This document shows, in pieces, positions 8,338-12,479 of a DNA stretch of 12,479 nt (within the stretch, counting starts at the first letter, position 1; every line of letters begins with the position of its first letter). Below the pieces are notes generated by a model. The model was not told where the DNA came from, ran no database searches, and worked only from the letters and a program-made list of their open reading frames with translations. This DNA is from Terana coerulea. Its lineage: Eukaryota > Basidiomycota > Agaricomycetes > Polyporales > Phanerochaetaceae. Both the position numbers and the translations under genes were made by a program. The stretch lies in contig JAKOGH010000379.1 in the NCBI GenBank assembly GCA_024811115.1, positions 1 through 12,479 on the forward strand, given 5' to 3'.

Positions 8338-9019
8338 ATGTGGCTCTCGGACGCACAAAGTCGGTTCAAATATCCGTCTTGCCGAGTATCAACTCACCCA
8401 ACACTGTGCAGAGATTGGTGTTGCGCTCACAACCTTTGGAGGGCTGTTCATGATTCTCGGTGTCATGCTGTTCTTCGACGGTGCATTGCTCGCTCTTGGA
8501 AATGTATGTCTATTACTCAAGTTGTTGACATTGGCTGTACTGACCTCTGCGTAGCTTCTGTTTCTGTCAGGTCTAACTCTCATCATCGGACCACAGAAAA
8601 CGTTCTATTTCTTCGCCCGCAAGCAGAAGTTGCGGGGCACGCTGTGCTTCTTCGGAGGTATACTACTGGTATTCCTCAAATGGCCGTTCTTCGGAGTTAT
8701 AGTCGAGACGTTTGGGTTCCTCAATCTGTTCGGGTGCGTCGCTTTCATCGTGCGGACCAGTCGCAAGGCCTAACCTCCAAACCACTCGCAGAGACTTCTT
8801 CCCAGTAATCCTAACGTTCCTGCGACAACTCCCCTTCATCGGTTCAATGCTCCAACTACCATATATACGAGATGTGCGCCCCCATTAATCTGGTCTCTAA
8901 CTGCTGTGTTGACTGCTGTGCTCTAGGTTGCAGATCGTATAGCGGGGTCCCGTGTTTCCAGTCGTTTGAAGGCGAATATATTTATGTCTACTTTTCTTGA
9001 ACACAGACCTCGTTGCTGA
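8338..9019 (+). CDS. GOT1: GOT1 vesicle transport protein (GOT1/SFT2 family)
   Basis: Small four-helix membrane protein of ER/Golgi membranes, needed for efficient vesicle traffic and fusion at the Golgi. Five exons, all joining in frame: 8338-8359, 8412-8503, 8555-8733, 8792-8873 and 8927-9019, with introns of 51-58 nt and mostly good branch sites (for example CTGAC, CTAAC). The product is 155 residues. It starts MWLSDAQKIGVALTTFGG and continues through hydrophobic helices with VMLFFDGALLALGN, the IIGPQKTFYFFARKQKLRGT loop, GWP-like KWPFFG, and FLNLFGDFFPV then LPFIGSMLQLP, matching the family along its length. Start chosen because family members begin with this WLSD-QKIG block; the context CCAAAATG is also suitable. 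Oddity: GOT1 proteins are usually about 138-140 residues. Here the frame continues about 18 residues after the usual RVSS end. Confidence 0.95.
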
Positions 9020-9127
9020 GCCCATCGACGTGAACCTGTCACAACAAGATCATAACAGGTAGGAAGCTGCTGTTCGAAGGTTGTCCTCGGAGAAGCTGGA
9101 CACCATCAATTCCCCAGACCCTGGAGG

Positions 9128-9135
9128 TATATAAG
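9128..9135 (+). promoter_or_regulatory. TATA box
   Basis: TATATAAG, 52 bp before an ATG at 9180 that opens only a short unrecognised frame. It may drive a non-coding or small transcript, or be fortuitous. Confidence 0.3.
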
Positions 9136-9557
9136 ACGAAAGCACCCATGGCGTGAGGACGGTAAGAAGACGCCTCATAATGCTTTTCTTTCAGAGCACG
9201 TATAGCGTGAATTTTGGAGATTGCGAGTCTTGCGATACCTTTCCAGTGGGTTTCAAAACGCAGCTGCCCTTTCCAAACGCATGTTTGAGCACACTATCAC
9301 CATTGATAACTAGTCCAACGCGTCCCAGCGACAAAGAACCCTATACCAAGTCCGGTGAGTGTTCTGCCTTTGCTGACGATGTACTCGGGTACTAAGCACG
9401 GCGCCGGCTTAGCACCGACGATGCGAGATGCGAACACCTGCCATGGGAGAACAAGTACCTCCGCGATTCATCTACTTATCTGATTCTGTCACATATTCCT
9501 CGGACAGTACGGCGAAGACCGACCTGGTTCAGGCACACAGGCACACGACACGGTGCA

Positions 9558-9563
9558 TATAAA
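9558..9563 (+). promoter_or_regulatory. TATA box of the large 3' gene
   Basis: TATAAA in GCATATAAAGC, 160 bp upstream of the ATG at 9723. With a 56-nt 5'-UTR intron the leader would be roughly 75-80 nt, ordinary for a fungal gene. Confidence 0.5.
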
Positions 9564-9722
9564 GCTCGGTGGCTCGCCTTTCATGTGAGGGGGTGTACCA
9601 GCGACGCCGGTCGGTACCCATCACTTACAAGTCACAACCTCTCAGTACGATCCTCAAGTAAGCCTCTTCTCAGCTCTACCCACTTGCGTACCTGACCACT
9701 CTCAAATGTAAAGTTATCATTC

Positions 9723-12479
9723 ATGCCGAGCGGACGAGGCGGTAGCGAAAGATGCTATTCTCGAGAAGCCGATCTCCGTGCTGAGGACCCTGTCAAGATA
9801 GAGGGTGCCGAGTTCGGAGAGTACGAATATCAGCACAAAATTCTCACCAATTTCTGGAAAAGACCAGAGGCATTGAACTGAAGTCAACCGATGTCTTCAA
9901 TCATTCGCGCTTGTTAGATTTGTACGGCTTTCAGCTATATCATGTGTGATGTTGCTAACGCGCTCGCAGGTCATTCTCCAGCTCGCGCGCCACTGATCCA
10001 ACTCTGGGAAGTCAATCCAACTTCTTACTCCAGTTCCTCTTCGCCCCGACTTCCTTCGCTCGGGAGATCGTCAGGAACCGCGACGTCTCCGCCCTGAAGG
10101 GTAAGCTCTCGTTCGAAGGGCAGCAAACAGAGGTTCTAGCCAAGGAGAAACTCCTGCCGGAAGGGGAGCTGCAGAAGCGTCAACTCAAAGATTTGTTACA
10201 GCTCGAGCGAGATACAGCTTTGGACAAGGTTAGCGAGCTAGAAGCCCAGTTGAAGGAAGCGAAGGGAGCCTTGCAAGCAAAAACGAAGGAGCTCGAAGCT
10301 TACAAGGCCAGTCATCAATCCGACAAGCATTTCGGTGGGATGTTGGGCCTCAGCCTCACGGCTGTACAGTTTTTGCATCCCGGTATCCGAGCCGTCGGTT
10401 TGGTGGCCCCTGCCATATCCGCCTGCGACATGCTCCAAGCGAGCAGAGAAATGGCACACTTTGTTCATGAAGGCGAACTGCCTTTGTTCGATGCGCAATT
10501 TTTCGTCGGTGCTGGTGGTGGTGACACGGAAGTGCCATCACCGGAGCAAGAAGCAAGAGCATTTTTCGAGCAGTCTGTCAAAGAGTGGGTTCTGCGACCG
10601 GACAAGCAGGTGTACAATGAGTAAGTGCATGGTTGTCATCGCACTCCCTCTGTCAATCCGTTTCTCATCGATACCATAGTCTCGCTGTCTTCTTCGACGA
10701 ACTAGGAGAAACGTACCACGAAACGCTTCACATCGTCATGGCATCCGTGCTGATGTACATCCTACGAGATACGGTGCGCAACCCCGTGATGAACTGGACT
10801 GCCTTAGAGAAGTTCCTCGTGGTTCGAAAGCTCGCAGCTGCGCATGTCAGAGTCAGGACCTTTTCATTGCTGCCGAGAGCCTCATGGTGACCACTTATGC
10901 TCAGGGGAGTAACCGCGGAGATGTATACCGCGCAATGGCGAAGTTCGAGTATAACGACAAGCCCCTTAACCGCTACACCGCCCTCGCCTGCATTCAGCTA
11001 GCTGTTGCCGCTGTGGCCGTCAGTGGAACTGCGGAGGATTTCTTCAAGAAGATCAGCGGCCCTTCCGTAGGCCCTGCTGCGCTACGAGTTGTACGTCTAT
11101 ATTATAACGCTTCTAGCTCTTTTAGGCGACTGACGTTGCGTTGCAGGTACCAGCTATCCCTGTGGGACCGATAGACCCTTTGGGGCCGGTTGGGCACGCT
11201 GGAGCGCCTTCTCCATCTGCCATGGCTGTCTTAACGCGTTACGTGCTCCCAGTGGCAATGACCTGCTGCTTCGCATTGCCGCCCCCGATCGGGCCATTCG
11301 CGGCGGCCGGCGTTCAACTGCTGGAGCTGGTGCTTGGCGCGAACATGCAGCACGGAACTTCTCAAACAGAGATGATTCAAAAACTCCTGCACGAAGTTGT
11401 TACTGCCATGGTGAGCGCCAATGGTGGTCCACTCTCGACGCCAATTAACTCCGTATTTGGCGGATTAGAATGAATTGCTCGTGCAGAAAGAGATCAGGGA
11501 GGCAGCCAACAGCATAACGACATTCGTGGAGTGGTTAAATGCGAATGCGGCAACGCTGTGAGTTCTATATCATTCACGTGTCTCGAATATCATTTGAAAG
11601 CAACTATAATTGACTTGTAGGAATCACCTTACTCCCAGTGATGAGACATGGATTTCTGTACGGCCACTGTTTATCTGACCATGGTGACTTGCCACTAAAT
11701 GCCGTGAATCTCATTATAGGAGACTATCCGGAGCATTCGCGACGGTACCGATGGAGCTCATTACAAGAACATCCTACAAGTTTACAACAGTCTGAAGGGA
11801 GACGCGCTCTGCACGTTGGATTATCCAGCTTCCATAGACCTGGCTTTTGCTGCGGCGACGTCGTTGGTGTTCTCTCAATCCCTGATCAGCCAGTTTTTAC
11901 TCCTCCAGGCAGGCTGGGCACTCGACAGAGAGGACTATGCGAAACACGAGCAGTATCTGGGCAGCTACCGGATTGCGTTAGCCAACCTGAGTGCTGCGCT
12001 GGAGGCTCACGCAAATGACCTGGAGAAGAAGCTCGACGAGCTCTTGAAGGCCCGGCTAGAAGCTGTTGGAGACGTACACTTTCATGACGATACAAGGACG
12101 GAAGATTTTGGGACATTCCTTGTGCCGGACTTCCGCCAAGTAGGCTCGGACGGATACCAGTTCATTGATAAGCGGTATCCGGGCGGCGAGCGAGCATTCA
12201 AGCAGTACGTCTTGGATCGATTCGGGTATTGACCAGTGCCTCAACTCATTTTTAGAGATAACAAACACGTATTTATGGGTCTTACCCAGTCCCCGGTTCT
12301 AGGTAAGTGATTCGTTCGGTATGAATCCTGCAGGTGGCTAACTTCGCTACTCCGAGTCAGTCGAAGTCAAGGGCGATGTAGAGACAGCAAGGACGGAGTA
12401 TATCAAGAAACTACAGGCGGATGTTGAAGAGCTACGCAAGCCTCATCGCCAGTGTATCGTGCAGTGGAGGCAGCGCAAA
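9723..12479 (+). CDS. Unrecognised multi-exon protein with coiled coils and hydrophobic segments, 5' part
   Basis: Function unknown. Exons that chain in frame: 9723-9811, 9868-9921, 9970-10620, 10680-10785, 10851-11090, 11147-11410, 11469-11557, 11621-11657, 11720-12204, 12256-12302, 12361-12479, giving 727 codons before the window ends. Introns are 48-65 nt; most donors are strong (GTAAGT, GTACGT, GTGAGT). Visible architecture: a charged heptad-like coil at about residues 95-166, a hydrophobic stretch at about 171-205, a helical region, a second hydrophobic Pro/Gly stretch at about 404-444, a third at about 546-578, a second coil at about 590-625, and a third coil starting near 688. No signal peptide. 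Weak points: the first two introns (alternative: one intron 9821-9969) and intron 10786-10850, which has a poor donor and no clear branch. If intron 12205-12255 is retained, translation stops at 12230-12232. Alternating coils and hydrophobic hairpins suggest membrane association (inference). Confidence 0.72.

Larger units (their letters stand above)
9020..9722. other. Intergenic region and upstream region of the 3' gene
   Basis: Contains a TATA box at 9128-9135 with a 71-codon open frame from an ATG at 9180 to a stop at 9395. The frame has no recognisable domain and includes a donor-like GTGAGT, so it is not called. A second TATA box at 9558-9563 suits the gene starting at 9723. A possible 56-nt 5'-UTR intron lies at 9658-9713 (GTAAGC, branch CTGAC, AAAG). 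Confidence 0.45.

Noticed and set aside
10851..10890. Frameshift mutation in the large 3' gene near 10850
   Set aside because: A phase-0 intron 10786-10850 removes the conflict, although its donor is weak; kept as a caveat rather than a mutation.
11411..11473. Stop codon at about 11471 as the end of the gene
   Set aside because: A clean intron 11411-11468 (GTGAGC...TTAAC...TTAG) skips it and keeps phase 0 into a good coding exon.
12275..12479. A separate downstream gene starting at the ATG at 12275
   Set aside because: It would start only 42 nt after a stop, whereas a strong 51-nt intron joins it in frame to the upstream exon.

Overview
The window looks like nuclear DNA of a filamentous basidiomycete, probably an agaricomycete. 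Protein-coding genes are cut by many 48-65 nt introns with GTRNGY-type donors, CTRAY-like branch sites and YAG acceptors. Coding DNA is GC-rich with GC-biased third positions. The proteins (a secreted pepsin-type protease, a TCO89-like protein, GOT1) have a fungal character. No bacterial operon structure, CRISPR array or bacterial gene signal was seen.

Layout. (1) Positions 1-756 are the 3' part of a secreted aspartic protease. (2) Positions 757-1602 are intergenic, with a possible promoter for the next gene. (3) Positions 1603-3164 are a low-complexity, proline/serine-rich gene resembling basidiomycete TCO89-type TORC1 subunits. Its reading frame changes three times in ways that introns do not explain well. 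(4) Positions 3165-8079 are about 4.9 kb without a convincing protein gene. This AT-richer repeat graveyard holds a 23-bp perfect inverted repeat pair, an oppositely oriented pair of diverged repeat copies, a tRNA-like (SINE-type) relic, an LTR/promoter-like stretch, and a 747-bp non-autonomous DNA transposon with clean 8-bp target duplications. (5) Positions 8088-8183 are an intact intron-containing proline tRNA (AGG) on the minus strand. (6) Positions 8338-9019 are a five-exon GOT1 vesicle-transport gene, divergent from the tRNA and 154 bp away. (7) Positions 9020-9722 are intergenic with two TATA boxes. (8) Positions 9723-12479 are the 5' part of a large gene of at least 11 exons. It encodes an unrecognised protein with coiled coils alternating with hydrophobic segments, and it runs off the window.

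The genes do not form a pathway. GOT1 and the protease both relate to the secretory route (one as machinery, one as cargo), and the TCO89-like protein would belong to nutrient signalling, but this adjacency is probably coincidental. The best-supported new structures are the hAT-like element with its duplication, the intron-bearing tRNA-Pro, and the reconstructed exon chain of the unknown 3' gene. That gene is the most likely place for undescribed biology.
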